Shown in pieces: positions 12,801 to 27,800 of a DNA stretch of 64,000 nucleotides. The DNA comes from Sisyra terminalis. Lineage: Eukaryota > Arthropoda > Insecta > Neuroptera > Sisyridae. The stretch spans positions 31,082,449 to 31,146,448 of the forward strand of contig OY292276.1 of the NCBI GenBank assembly GCA_958496175.1, given 5' to 3'. Positions within the stretch are counted from its first letter, which is position 1; the number at the start of each line of letters is the position of its first letter. The notes beneath the pieces were generated by a model. That model was not told where the DNA came from. It worked only from the letters and a program-made list of their open reading frames with translations, and ran no database searches. The position numbers were made by a program, and so were the translations under genes.

Positions 12801-15800
12801 TAACTTATAGTGTATTTTAAATTTATGACATAGGAGACATAGGATTCAGAAAAATTAAAATTTCAAAACTTCGCCAATCGTTTGTCAGCTATGGCTATTA
12901 TGCACACTTCATTTTTTTCATTTATTAAAAAAATAAATTAATAGTGTAATGAAGTATGTAAAAAATATTCGTGGAACCCTATCGCCATTTTGACCACAAC
13001 TATGAATCCGGCTTTTATTTTATTGACGTTAGTACTTCGAGTAAAATAAAATGCTTAAATATAAAGAAAATATCCTTAAACGCACACTTTAAAATCGGTC
13101 CAACTGTTTAGGAGGAGTTCAGTGACAAGCACAGGTACAGAGGAACAATAAGTACAAAGGTAACTCTTAATATGAAGTACGTACTTTAATTTAACAAAAC
13201 TATAAATATAAAAAAAATAATTTACATACTTAAACACCATATATAAATAATGAAGAAATTCCAAAAAATTTAGAAAAAACAAATTGATTGTTGTAACCTA
13301 TAACCTCTATAACCCAAAAAACAGACTATAATTATGCTAGAATCAACGTGATATTGGCATTTAATCGATTTTGTGTTATAAACATCGGTAATTAGCTGAA
13401 TTTCTCAGGTTTCTCAATTTAACTTTTGATATTATGATCACTGTTAATATCAATAGTCTTTAATAACTAAATCTAAATAAGTCTAAATATGTTGATATTT
13501 CTTTAATTATTTCTTCAATTTTTATGGAAGATGTTCCAATTGCTGCAATTGCCAATTAGAGAAGTAATTATGAAAATATAATTTAAGCGAAGCTAATCGG
13601 AAACTATTATTGAACATTTATGTTTTATCAATAGTCATAAAAAAATTTAAGTTTTTAGATATGAATATATTTTATGCATAGGCAAGCCACATGATTGGTG
13701 AATATGTCAAAAACTTCTTAAAGTAGGTATGTACAAACAACCACTTCTGATTAAATTCATCTACATGTACCATATGTAGATGGTTTTACAAAGTTACTAA
13801 AATAAATAGTGTTAAATGTACCACATTTTCGATGAAAAGGGATCATTTAAATTTATTTATTTACGTTTATATTAGTTATTTAAAATATTCTATTCTTTCA
13901 ACCTTATCATATATATTTACATGCAAGGCTGATCAGCATATAAAAGGGGTTCGTGCCAACTCTTTGTTAATTTTTTTCAAAATTTACAAGCCAGTTATAT
14001 CAGTTTTTGTTGTGTTGTTATTTATAATTGTGTATAAAAATTCAATTTTATAAACAGCAATAAAAATAGCGACATATTTGATGCCACACAAAATAGGGAA
14101 ATATTTTATTTTTCTATACGTACTCATATTATCTATATTTGTTAAGGATTTTTTATTTATAAATGAATAACAAATTTCTCTAACCAATATATTTCTATTT
14201 TTACCAAACTATCAGGGTTTCATTGGAATTTTATAGATCACCGCTCTTATACTTCACTTGCGCTTAAAACATAGAATGCAAAAAAATATTTAAAAAAAAT
14301 TAAATCAAGTTATTGTTATTCTTTGATTAACTCATATTTGAGTAGAATATCTAAACAAAAAATAAAACTTCTTATTTTCATGTAAGTGATTATGATTGTA
14401 GTGTCTTAAAATAAGGATTCACTTATTATTAACTACTTAAAGTTCGTTATGCTGTGCTCAATTCATGCTATTAAGGGCCAGTATTTTCTCTTATGGATAA
14501 ATAGATCATACCAACCATATCCTTCAAATAGCTATTAAAAAAATTATCTTTATTCTTCACACTTATCTTACACAAATCACTACTCTTGGAGGAAAATACA
14601 CATATTTCCTCGGTTCTCAAAATAAAACTTTATCTGGAGGATAATTGTTACCTTCTAAAAGTAAAACTACAGGCCTTAAATTGACACCATTTGCTTATTT
14701 GGTTTTTAATTTCCGAGACCCCTTTCCAAACTTTTATTATTTTATTTTGATAAAAATTATGTATAATTAACTGATGACAAATAAGACAGAAACAAACCAG
14801 GGAAAATTAATGTTCTGTAATTAGCAAAAAAAAATAAAATTGTATATCACAACTATATTAATTTACACGATCTTAAATTATAAAAATGTAAGCAAAGAGC
14901 ATTTTAGAGATCTTTTACATTTAGGGTCAGTATTTTCACATCTAGATAGTGACATTTATCTTCCAGATAAAATTTTATCGAAAGGTGGATAGACAAAAGA
15001 TGCGTATTTGCACTTAATAATAGTGATATGTGTCGGATATATGTAATGTATGTATATTATTTATGAAACAGATAATATTTTATCTTTTAATTAGCTATCT
15101 TCAGGATATGGTTTATTTATCTATGAGTGAAAATACTGGGTCATAGTGACTTTTGAGACAACATTTCATTAACTTTTGAACCTAAATATAGAAATGCCAA
15201 ACTACTCTTTTTTTATACGGCAATGAGACAACTATTATTTCAAAAAGAAGTAATTGAAAAGGGACATATACGGGATTATACGATATAATCCTTAGATTTG
15301 AAGGCATCTTAGTTTACTTTTAATAAATTATCATTAAATATTGCTACAGCGAAGTATAGCATTTAAAGTCCTTAATTAAACAATTCAACTTAGTAGGGGG
15401 ATGAAAATTGATGATTGAATCAAGAAATGAATAAAATATTTAGTCTCTATAATCGTGTAGGGGATCGGAATTGAATAGACCTTTAAAAATTTATGAAAAA
15501 GGTCAACTTTAAAGTTCGATAAAAATCAATGAAGTAAAATTCATGTTTTTTGAAGCTTTTAAATAAAAAATACTATTGCCACATTGATAAATCACACAGA
15601 CGAGGTCGAAGATATCAGCTAATCTACAATAATTTGAAAAAGAAATAGTTACTATAATCTTACGCTTCCGGCACAATAATCGCACTTCTCGAAGTTGCTT
15701 TCTCTAACAATAATTCAATAACTTTTAAAACAAAATTTTAAATCTTATTCCATAATACCTTAAAACATGATTTGGAAAATTGCGTGTAGTAGAATCAAGC

Positions 15801-18800
15801 CCGTGTAACTATAATATTACTACAAAGACAGCAAAAAGAATTTTGAACATAATTCTGTTTCCGAAATTCAAACCGTTCAAAATTAAACCATATTTTATTC
15901 TTCAGACTCTATTCTTTACTACGAGAATCATAGATTGGAAAACATACATATCATTTCTTAGAATCAAATATTATTATAAAACAATGTCGCTATATATTTC
16001 TTGTTTCTTGTCGGAACAATATCAAGAAAGTTAACAAAAGAAGAGCAATTCATTTATTTAATAATCTACATTCTAATTTCTTGATTTGAAAAGGTTTGCA
16101 AAATTACTAATATCGTGTTTGCTTAATAAAGCATCGTCCTATATTTGCTAGTTTTAATTATTTGCCTTTTGTACATTAATATTTAATCATCTCTAAGCTC
16201 TATAACCAACTTATAGCATCTAGAGGAGTCTGTATTTAGAACATTTTTATGTACTTTACCTTGTCGTATACCTATATCTCCATATTTATTTATAAAATAA
16301 TAGGATTTCATAATTAAGGACAGCATTTGATACCTTGCGATTAGATTACATTTCTGGCAATATTACGTGAAACTGGGGGAAACAACCTACGGGAATACAA
16401 AAGTTTGTTAAATTTGATTAGGTATTTTTCGCGTGAAAAGCCAATAAACTCTAGTATATTAACATTTTCATTTAATACATATTAGGTTTATTTTGTAAGA
16501 TCAACGAATTGTTTTATGTTTAAAGCTGAAATCATTAAATTGAATTCCTTATTTTTATAGTCGCGATAAACGATGGGAATGTCCATAGCTTTTTTTTTCT
16601 TTTTTTTAAATATAATATTTGGCGTTAAGACATTATGAATATTGTTCTAATATATGTAAACGTCGAACGTCATTTCATGCATTCTCATTACTTTTTTTCT
16701 TTTATTTGTATTTGCAGGAAGCAAAGCATAAAATCGTAAAAATTTTAGATTAAAATAAATAACTACTACCCAAACCGGTTCTTCTTTCTCATCACTTGTA
16801 GGATTTAAGAAATGTGTTTTATCCTTGTTTCACTTAAACACTCTTCAAAAGAGTACAATAAAGATATGAAAACTGCCGTTACTTTTACTCGTACTACTAA
16901 CCCACTTTTTTCCTTTAAAATTTTAATTTCCGCTGAATATTATCTTGTATTGATAATAATGATGAGATTCAACTTCCTTTTAATTATAAATTTTACAACT
17001 AAAACAAATACAATTACTCATAGAGATTTTACAAGTTGAATGATAAGAAGACAATTAAAACATATCGTGTTTCATATTTTACATGACCTTGCATAATTCT
17101 TTTTAATTATTTTCATAACACAATGCGTTTAAAACAATAAAATTGAATCTATTGATTTCACAAATAAATAATATTCACAAATCTAGATTGATTTATATTT
17201 TCATTCAATCTTCAATTTACATTGTTGTGTTAAAAATTTTAAATGGCCTGAATTTATTACTATTTTCTTAAGTTTACATAACGGTAATGCCAGTTCGTCA
17301 GATTTCATCTAGACTGAGAATAATTGAAGAGAAATCATAAACTAACGTTAAAAAATTCTTTTTGAGTTAAATAGATTTTAAGGACGTCATTAAATTGTTC
17401 AAATTATGATGCTCACATATCATATTTTACACACCTTTTTAAACTTCTAGCCCATAATTTACACATCAAATACACAAAAGTGTTAAAAGCCAAAAATTTG
17501 TGAGTTTATTTTTAAATATTTGTGGAATTTCATACAATTTTCATAGTATTTTATAGTATTTAACTTTAATGCCGAGTATTTACGCATACATCATTACATT
17601 TTTATTTCGGGTCATTATATTGAAAGTATTATTGTGGCTACACGGAGATACTTATCTATAATTAAATAATATTCACATACATTTCTTAACAATTTGTAAC
17701 TTATTTGACTATTTCATTATAGGTACTTATATGTATAGAAAACTTCAATAACTTAATTTAAATAGCATTTGATATAAGATTGGCATAGACGACTGTTACA
17801 AAAAACATTTTCCCAAAATCATTGGCTGCCTCTCGAATCTTACTCTAGTGGAAGACAATTTTTTGTAAATTTCAAAGACGCTGCAACAGATTTTTCAGGA
17901 GTTTCTCAGAGATGTTAGGGATCTTAGATCCTATACTCTATCTAGTATATAAAGGCGATTCTCTGTAAGCACATTAATCACTGCCCAAACTATCTTTTAC
18001 AGAAACTATTGCTGTATTCTAAATTAAAACAGCTCAGAACACAAGCATAAGACTATAGCTGTTTAGTGCCAATGTAGTAACAACGCCATAAATTATAATT
18101 CATCACCAAAAAACTACCAGTGCCAGAACAGTCCTTTGTACTGCTCCATTTCCAGAATTAACTCTTTGAGATTTTATTTTGAGATACTTAGTCATAATAC
18201 ATTATTTTCGGTGTATTTTTTAAAAACACAATTTATTTATTTTCTTTCGAAATAAATAAAATTTAAAATCGATATATTTTAGCTCGTTAGTTTGATCAAA
18301 TCATGTCTGGACTTTTCTAGAACCGTCCCATGCTATAAAATAAATACTAACTATTTTTTTTTCACTGTGGTTTTTCATGTTTTCTTGCATGAAAAGGGAG
18401 ATAACTAGGCTATAATTAATATAAATGACTTAGGTGGTACTATGCCACCATTTTGTACCAGAAACGTTACGACGCACAGTCCCTTGGCACTTATTTTGTT
18501 TATCCTTTATTTGTAAACCACTTAGAGCTAAAAAAATGACTGGACTGATTTTGATGATATATGATTTGTTAGATTCGTCTTCGCTCCGAATAGTAGAATT
18601 ACTATTAACATATCTTAACAATTCACGGAAAAAAATGAATAAAATGAGTTTTTAAATAAATTAGGCGACATTTTACGCAATTGGCAGTTCACGTCACCCA
18701 CACTTATATATCAATTTAATATTGTCAGTAATTTTTAATTGCAAAACGCATATAACCATTGAAACCATTGGAAGTTCAACGCAATGACTGGCAATGACAG

Positions 18801-21800
18801 TATGTTTTGAAAGCGCAATGATTTTACTGATTGGTTAGTAAAATTTTGAGTGTAAAGCTGATGGACTTCAGGATTTTTAAATAAATCTCAGAAATACATT
18901 GTTAAAGCAGTAGTGTATCATATTGGTTCGATAAAAATTCGAGAGCTTTATCCAATGTGCTTGTGATCATACATGACCCCAAAGTTTTGATGATTTAGTT
19001 CAACTCTGCGAAATATTATACAAAATTTTTTTGTTTTAAAGATCAGAATATAACAACTAAAGAATTCATTCTTTTTTTCGATTCTCCATGGTTTGTTAAA
19101 TATAAAACCAATTAAACATAATAAAATTCTAGAGCGTCGTTCATTAAGTACGTCAGAGTACTAGGGGGAGGGGAATTTATTCTTAAATCAAAAACCCCAA
19201 TTGAAAGAGCAACGCCACCAATGCAGTCAAACCAAAACACCAGGATCAGTTACCTACGCACAGGCAGTCAAAACAACACAAGCCAGAAACACAAACGAAC
19301 CACCACCAATCAATTTCCCTTCCCAACCCCAGTATAATGTACAGGAACACTTTAAAAGTTTCCTAAATGAATTTAAAGCAGTCATCACCCCACTTATATC
19401 CCTATTAACCTCTCTTGTCATAGAACTACCGCCCAGACTTTCGAAATGAGTTCCAACACCTTAACACCCCTCACAGTTTTGCTGTGGAACGCCAACGGAC
19501 TTGACGGACACAAAAATGAACTACAAGTACTTTTAATTAACAAAAACATAGATGTTGTACTAATAACTGAGACTCACCTAAATAACGGACGCAAATTCTA
19601 TATACCAGGGTACGAAACCTACAGGTCCGATCTCAATTGCACTAGAGTTCGCGGAGGTGTTGCGATTCTAATTAAAAAAACAGTACAACACCATGAAAAT
19701 CTTACAAAAGATACCGATCATTATCAGTTATGTTCCATCTCAGTTAACTTTTATCCGTTCCCTATTAACTTTGCAGCATTATATTGTTCTCCATCTATTA
19801 AAATTTATCATCCTCAATTTCTCAGTCTTTTTGAATATCTAGGCAATCGATTCATTGCAGGTGGTGATTATAATGCAAAGCACCTGCGATGAGGTAGTAT
19901 ACATACCAATTCTAGAGGTCGGGTATTAAATAACATTATAAATACTAAAAAATATCAAATTTTTCCTCCAAATGAACCAACATCCTGGCCTACTGATATT
20001 AACAGAACACCAGATGTGGTCGATTTCTTTATTGCTTCCGGGACGGGAAGAGTTAACTTCATAACAGAATGCCTACCCGAATTATCCTCGGACCATTCTC
20101 CGGTATTATTAACCCTCAGCATTCATCCCATTTTAAAATTCAAAATTGCTTCCCTAATTAACGGTCCAATTAATTGGAAGATTTTTCAAGAAAACTTAAA
20201 TAGATCAGTAAACTTAAACGTTCCACTTAAAACTCCAACAAACGTAGAGGATGCCGTTCAAAATGTTACCAATGACATCCAACAGGCCATCCAACGATCT
20301 ACTATCCTTTATAAATACAAAACAAATCACTATCCTGACATCAATCTGCCCGACAATATAAAGGAAACGCTAAGCGTAAAACGAAATGCGAGAAGAAAGT
20401 GGCAAAGAACAAGATATCCTTCAGATAAAAACACATTTAACAGACTGTTTAACCTGCTTAAATCCCAATTAAAAGCACATCGATCAGAACAATACACGCA
20501 GTATCTAAAATCACTATCCCTCAAAGATTGCTCACCAAAAAAATACTAAAATACCATAATATTTCATCTCCTATCCGCAATGAAGATGGTACCTGGGCTA
20601 GAGGCGAGTTAGAAAGAGCAATTACTTTTGCAGATATGCTAAGTAAATCTTTCACCCTTCATGTAAATATTTGTAACCCACAATATACAATTTCCTCTTC
20701 CATTAGAACTCCCAGTGAAAGTTTTTCGTCCATCCGAAATAAAATCCTTACTCAATAAATCCCTTTTGAAAAAATCTCCAGGGCATGATCTTTTAACTGC
20801 AGAAATTCTTCGACACCTTCCCGAAAAATCAATTGTCTATCTAACGACAATTTACAATGCAATTTTTCGCACAACGCACTTTCCAGCACAATGGAAATAC
20901 TCTATTATCATCCTCATTCCTAAACCCAACAAGTCTATATCGGACCCATCATCTCACAGACCCATAAGTTTGCTCCCATTATTTTCAAAAATCCTTGAAA
21001 AACTCCTTCTTAAAAGAATAACTCCTTATCTTGAAAGTAAAAATATCATTCCTTTCCACCAATTTAGTTTCAGGCTGGTTCATCATTCTACAACTCAATA
21101 ATGCTTCAGAGTTGTGGATGAAATATCATCAGCCCTCGAAAACAAAAATTTTTGTCAAGGAGCATTTCTGGATGTTGCACAGGCTTTCGATAGAGTGTGG
21201 CATCCAGGAGTGTTATATAAGCTCAAAAAAGTTCTTCCCACTCAATACTACCTTATTCTCAAGTCCTACCTCTCCAAAAGATGTTTTAGAGTGAGGTGAA
21301 ACAACGAATTCTCTCCACTAACACAAATTCAAGCTGCTGTTCCTCAAGGTAGCATATTGGGACCAGTACTGCACTGTATCTACACCGCAGATATTCCTAC
21401 ACATCCTAAGGCCATATTAACAATCTATGCTGATGATACAGCAATCCTTTCCTCGGATCCCAATCCCCTTCAAGCGACAAAAAATTTGCAACAGCACCTT
21501 GACCATGACATAATTTGAATTATTATTGGTTAAAAAATAAAGAATTTTGATTCACGTTAAATTGTTAGTTTTAATGGAATTGATCTATTTAACATTTTAT
21601 TATTTACAACGAGATAGATTCTTACGTAAGAAAGGAGAAGGAAAGCTCAAGAAATCTTATGTATCCTTACATGACATCCTAAAATTGACCTTACGTAATT
21701 AATAAATAGCCCTTAACCAAAAGTAAAATGCCCACTCCAAGCTGCAACGGTACTTTAAAATAGTTTCTACTGCAAGCAAAAAACTAATCGGTATTATCAA

Positions 21801-24800
21801 TTATTTTTTTATTGCTGATAACTTTTTTCTGTAATTCATTTTAACAAAAACGTAGAAAATAATCGTTGGAAAAATTGTTGGACTAAAAAACGATGAATTA
21901 CAAAACATCATTACTTTTGTTATGAAAAAATTAAAACAGTTCCAAAATTTAAGATGCGACACATATTTTATGTAGGACCAAACATGTTTTACATAAATAC
22001 AACAATCTGTTCAGATGAGTTCAAGTTCAAAAACTTGATTTCTTTTTATCTTTTTTTAGTGAAAGTTAAATGAAAGCCAACCGTGACCTTATATTAGTGT
22101 TGTTATTTTGGTGCCAACATTTTTGCAATTTCAATACGTAAACACAAAAAATTTAGTGAAATTTCAAAAATCTGCCAATCTCCTTTGCATAATATCAACT
22201 TTCTTTTTCTATCGTCCAATATCGTTGTTATGTGTCTTCATTAACGTGTAAAATAAAAAATAAAAAAATTGAAATTTATTTTACTGCACATCTGGAAAGT
22301 AATTCAAAAAGAAAATTTTAATGCAGAGGAAAAAGCATTTGCTTTGAATAAAAAAAATGTGATAATAAATTATATACATATATTTTTTATTTCGTATATT
22401 TTTTGTTTACGATTTAATAATCCTAAAAGATATAAAATAAATTTAAATTTATTTTTTTTGAGTTCCAAGAGAAAGTTACAATCTTGTTATATTTTTCATT
22501 TAATAAAAAATTTGACTTTCACATTACACGAAAATCTTGTTCAAGTAAAATAACATATCAATGGATACATTTTCATCATAAAAAGTATTTTTTGTTATCC
22601 TCTTATCCTTTGATAAATTTTGAGTTCGTTATTTTAGGTACATATATGCTTTTCATTCTAAATCGTAAAAAGCTAGTTATAACGATTTGGTATCAATAGT
22701 GGGTTGAGGTGTTGAAATGAATGAATACTTTTAGTCTATAATCGACACAAAAACGTTAAAAAAATGAATAAAAATCATTATCACATTAGTGGCCCACCTC
22801 AATCACGGCTTCTCAATAATAACACCGAATTTTTAATTCGTGATTCCGCCTCTGCTGAATATCCTATTAAGTATAAGATAAGCTTAAAATATTAAATTTT
22901 AATTAAATTATTAAGTATAATTTCTTTCGTCGAACAATTGAAGAAATTTTCCCCATTCTTCTTTTAAAGATAAAATATATGTGTGATTTTCTTTATTGAG
23001 CTACAAAGAAAAAGTTTGTCAGTATGAATATATAAAATTTAGTATTAATTAGTAAATGGAATATAATTAAGTAATGGAAAGAAAATATTTGTGATTTATC
23101 AATTTAAAATGATGGATTTGTATAACTCGGAAATTACGTTGAATGAAGTTCAAGGGCTTACAAGTGTTTCGAGAACATTGACTTTACCTATTTATTGTGA
23201 GATGAATGAATGAATGCAATGCTGTTAGCATTAGGGGGCAATGGACCCGAGATTTTTACGATAACCGCAATGATCTGTAGCGTTTCTAATAGCGATATTC
23301 TATTTGGATTTTATTGCAATAAAAAAAAGCGAAATAACTCTTATTAGAACTAACGGTATTTTTTGGTTTTCAGACTGCAATTTTAACAGTGATTCTGTTG
23401 CCAATTCGAGTCGCCATCATTTGCGTGTTGCTGGTATTGGCTTGGTTTTTGGCCTGCATTGGACTTTTTGGGATCACTGAAGATGAACTGAGGGAAAAGC
23501 CCTTAACAGGATGGCGCCGGTAAGTTACGCAACTTCTTTTCCTTATTCGGTATTCTACCGTAAATGTGTTGATGATACTATGATACTAACATTGGGTTTA
23601 TGTTTTTGTTTCGATTTTGTATTGTAAATATTGACGCAGACCGTTGCGTTATTTTGCGTCACGCATCGTTTATGCGGTTTTCATTGCTGGTGGATTTCAT
23701 ACGATTCGCGTTTTGGGGCGGCAAGCAAGTGCAACCGAAGCGCGGATTTTGGTTTTGGCTCCACATTCTTCATTCTTTGATACCTTACCAATGATGGTGG
23801 CGGGTGCACCCAGTGTGGTAGCAAAAGGAGAAACATCTATCATACCACTATTTGGAAGTATGAATTCACTTTCTTCCTGTTTCTTCCTCAAAAGTGTTAT
23901 CCTTAGTAATTGTTTTCGTAGACTAACCTTCTACCAAAGAATTGTGTCGATTGATATTTGTTAAGTGGCAGATTAATTGGTGGTAGAATCTTCTTTTCTT
24001 GCACATACTTTCAATGCGTTTTCTTTTTTTCAGTTAACCAAAATAAAAACTTTTCTTTTTTAAAATTCATCGTTTTTTTTCTTCAAAATCAACATCATTT
24101 GCGTTTGCAATAATCTTATGTCGCTCATTTTAACGGCGATTCATCGATCAAAACCAGTTCGATTTGTAATTGAAGGTTTCGTGATTCAACGGTAAATTTT
24201 CAAACGTGAATTCAAGGAAGAGGAAGACGCATCTAGAAGTACATAATCTGAAATTATGTTAGCTAAGATGTACTTTCTGTTAGCAAAAATGTTAATTTTA
24301 CCCTGCAGCAACTAAAAGTTCTTCCATATGCAAAACTAGATTTTACAGTAATTGTACATCAGACGAATTGAATGTTACCGATGTCTAATAAAATCTAAAG
24401 AAGCTTTCTAACATTGACCAATCTATCGTACGGGTCTGACAATCTTTTTTTTCTTGGTCTAATTAATTTATGTAAGAACTTAGCGGTCTTATTAATAATT
24501 CTTAATCGATCAATTACGATAATTTTTGCTTTGCTTCTATGTAGTGTCAATTTATTTAAATCACACTTAAGTGATTCAAATTGATTAATTTTATCATCCA
24601 TATTAAACAAACAACCTTAGAACACGTTTTGCAAATCTGAAAAGAACAAATGTTTTTTAAAAAGGTTGAATCAAAAAATAGTTCATTTTTTCTAAATAAA
24701 AACATAAAACTACATTTCTTTAACAATTCAGCATTATTTAAATAAATTTATAAGCTTTTGCTTCGTGGCTAATTTATGCAAATTAAGTTGTATTTAAAAA

Positions 24801-27800
24801 TCATTCTTAATCTTTAAAAGCTAACTGGTCTATGGGTAGATCCATTACTAACGGTGAACATTAAATAGCTTTATTGGCACTTAAATAAAATTTTATCAAA
24901 TATATAAATATTTATTTTTATGTACCTACATTGTTAATGCAGCATAAAATATAATTCCTAATTTTATGTCAACATTTAAATGTAAAGATGATATTATAGG
25001 TATAACTTTGTAAGGCTGGAGTCAAGTTAATGATATCTGGATTTGAAGTACCACTTTAGAAATAGATAAGCTTTCAACACCACAGTTTAAAACATCCAGC
25101 TAATTAATAAATTAAAATTAAATTATTTATAAAAACATCACCTTATTGACTTATTTCCGTATTTATCTAGTTTCTACGTATATTAATTAAGATTAAGTGT
25201 ACTGAGACAACTAATTCAATATTAGTTTTAAACTTAAACCAGAGATAATCGATCTTACTTATCCACTCTTGATAGGATATTAACATACCTAATGTAATCT
25301 TTAGACTATCCTTTATTTAAGTAATTTTTAAATTTGTTCGACCTCACCTTAAAAGTCTATACATATTGAATTTTCAGAAGTTTTAGCACTATCTGATTTT
25401 TAACTAGGTACCAACGAGTGTTTGGATTTTCATAATGGAAATTACAATAACTTTTGAAGTTATACTTCTTTAGGCGCAACATGAGAGGAAAAAAATAAAT
25501 GGTGCTAAGGAAGTTTGTTACGGAAATTGGTTTGGACTATTACGTTTACTGAACAGTGCTCAAACTGAATTGAATTAAACAAAACGCAACTGCGCATATG
25601 CCCAATCTGGTAACTTTTGCTATATTTAAAAATTTATATTTCTAATAATCTATTTTTAAGTAGATAGTGAAAAAAATAAATCAAAATTATAATGTGAACA
25701 TCATACAATCTTCTTGTACTCGAGGACGTTTTAAGCTACAAAATGAGCCTGAAATAAAGATTTTAATATGAGAAAAACAAAAGTGAATCTAAAAATATTT
25801 TACTATTTATTTTACAAGAAGTGCATTATATATTTTCCTGCTTGCAACACTTACAAAACTGTATTTATTCTTTTATGTAATTAAAATTTAAAGCGACAAC
25901 ACTTAATGCAAAATAATCATTGTTTTCATTGTTAATTTTATGAATATTTAAACATTGCAATTAAAAGTAATGTTTAAGATTGAGAGGAAAGATCCTTTTC
26001 TTATGTTATCAAAATTGTCTTTCTTTGTCACTGTTCAGTTCAGTTTTTAATAATTTTACTTGTATATACATTACATTCAATAAATTTGAATTTAATTTTA
26101 CTGGTTATTTAAAACTTATAATATATATATAAATACCATTTGAGGTACATTATGGTTTAAAGGAGTTTCCTACGCACGGAAAAATAAATCAAATTTCAAT
26201 CAAACATCGAAGTTATATCAAGCACGCAGTTCAAATTTTAGTACCTCTTATAAAAGAAAACGGAGTGAAAACTTGGAAAAACTTTTTCGTCATCACGCAC
26301 CGAAATGCATTCTTATGAGAATGCAGAAAACTTCCACACAAGTTAAAAAAATCTTAATATAAATATTTGCCTCCTACTAAACTATACGCTATACGAAATT
26401 TGAATACCCTTTTATAGATTTCTACGATTTATCGTTTTTGAGATTTGCCAACGATTCCAAAATTTCCGCGATTACAATATTTCTTTATACCTATAGTAAA
26501 GGGAAGTGAAAACAAAATAACAAAGTAATTTGATTTGAATTTTTAATCACTTGGTGATTCCTGTTAGCGTAATCGAAAAAGGAAAAAATATAATCATCAA
26601 ATTTTATTAATTTAATAGGAATATGTTTTAAGGGTAAAGTCGAACAAATCAAAAGTGATCAAAATTATCCAAAAGCAAAGTCCTAATAGTCTTTCTTACA
26701 AGGTAAAACATACCATTTAAACTGAGGTAAGAAATGCTAATGAAGTATGCGTATAATTTAAAAAAATATATAAAAGAAAGTTAATGCCAAAAATAAAAAT
26801 AGAAATTTCAATCAATTTTAAAAATCTAAGTTTTTTATCTTATTTAATTCACCTCTATATGGGCATCATTAGTTGTAAGAAGCATCAATTTGTTATTCGA
26901 TTTATTATATTATTCTTAATATGCATTTTTAATAAGTGGCACTTCAATTTATAATAATAACTTGAATCCAACCGGCATTTACGTACTAGTTGGATGGTGC
27001 ACTACCACCTTAATAAGTAGAACCGCTTATTTATAGATTTCTGTCTGAAACATTTCTTGATCGTTAGGTTGATAGACACTTTAGCATTACCTAGAGCTGA
27101 TTTAGTCTTTAATTAAAAATGGAAAAATAATTTTGAATATTTGATGATTAAAACAAAATACAAACCACTTATCTAAATTAATTTCCATCATTACTTAGAG
27201 TTTTTTTTTTGATAGAAGTCCAGAAAAGATGTTAGCTATGATAACCATGAATCTGTAAATATATGTACAATATATTTATTAGGAATATTTAAATTAAAGA
27301 TTTAATAGATTAAACCTAGTTTCCATCAAATCAACAAAATAAACCAAAGAAAAAGCATGTTATTTTTTTAAATAAAACGCAATATAGTTGTAAAAGTTTT
27401 GTCACTGTGCCACATCAAAATATTAATTAAACTTGTTTCTTTTTGATTTCTTGCACCAGATTAGAAAGTATACTATTTTTTACCAAAAACAAATCGTAAA
27501 ACCAAAATATTTTTGAAAATAGTTTTTGTTGTTGTTTTGTATTTTTGGTCGAAAAGCTGCTTTATGTGTGGAATTAGTTAAATTAGTAGCATAACTAGAG
27601 GGCATCTCGCTGCGCGGTATTGCACTACCTCCCCCTAGTTAATTTTTAGATCGAATCATAAATAATTTCCGATGAAAATTAGTAGAACCTGTTGTTAGTA
27701 TTAGTCATTACCGTAAGACTCTGAGATATACTAGTGTTTCTCAATCTTTTTCATACTACGGCCCCCCTAAATCAGAAAAAAAAATCCATGACTCTCGTCC

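Larger units (their letters stand above)
7017..19200. other. LPCAT intron 1, first part: AT-rich with repeats
   Basis: No coding exon was recognised. It contains a hAT-type MITE (7.7 kb), a repeat relic (10.5 kb), three copies of one inverted-repeat MITE (12.4, 14.5, 14.9 kb) and a fossil transposon tail near 13.1 kb. The stretches 17.8-18.1 kb and 18.4-18.65 kb are less AT-rich than the rest and look like old repeats, but I could not assign them. Confidence 0.5.

Noticed and set aside
13832..14187. Overlapping opposite-strand frames of 73 and 67 codons in LPCAT intron 1
   Set aside because: Rich in Ile, Tyr, Phe and Lys as expected of random AT-rich DNA; no splice sites or motifs.
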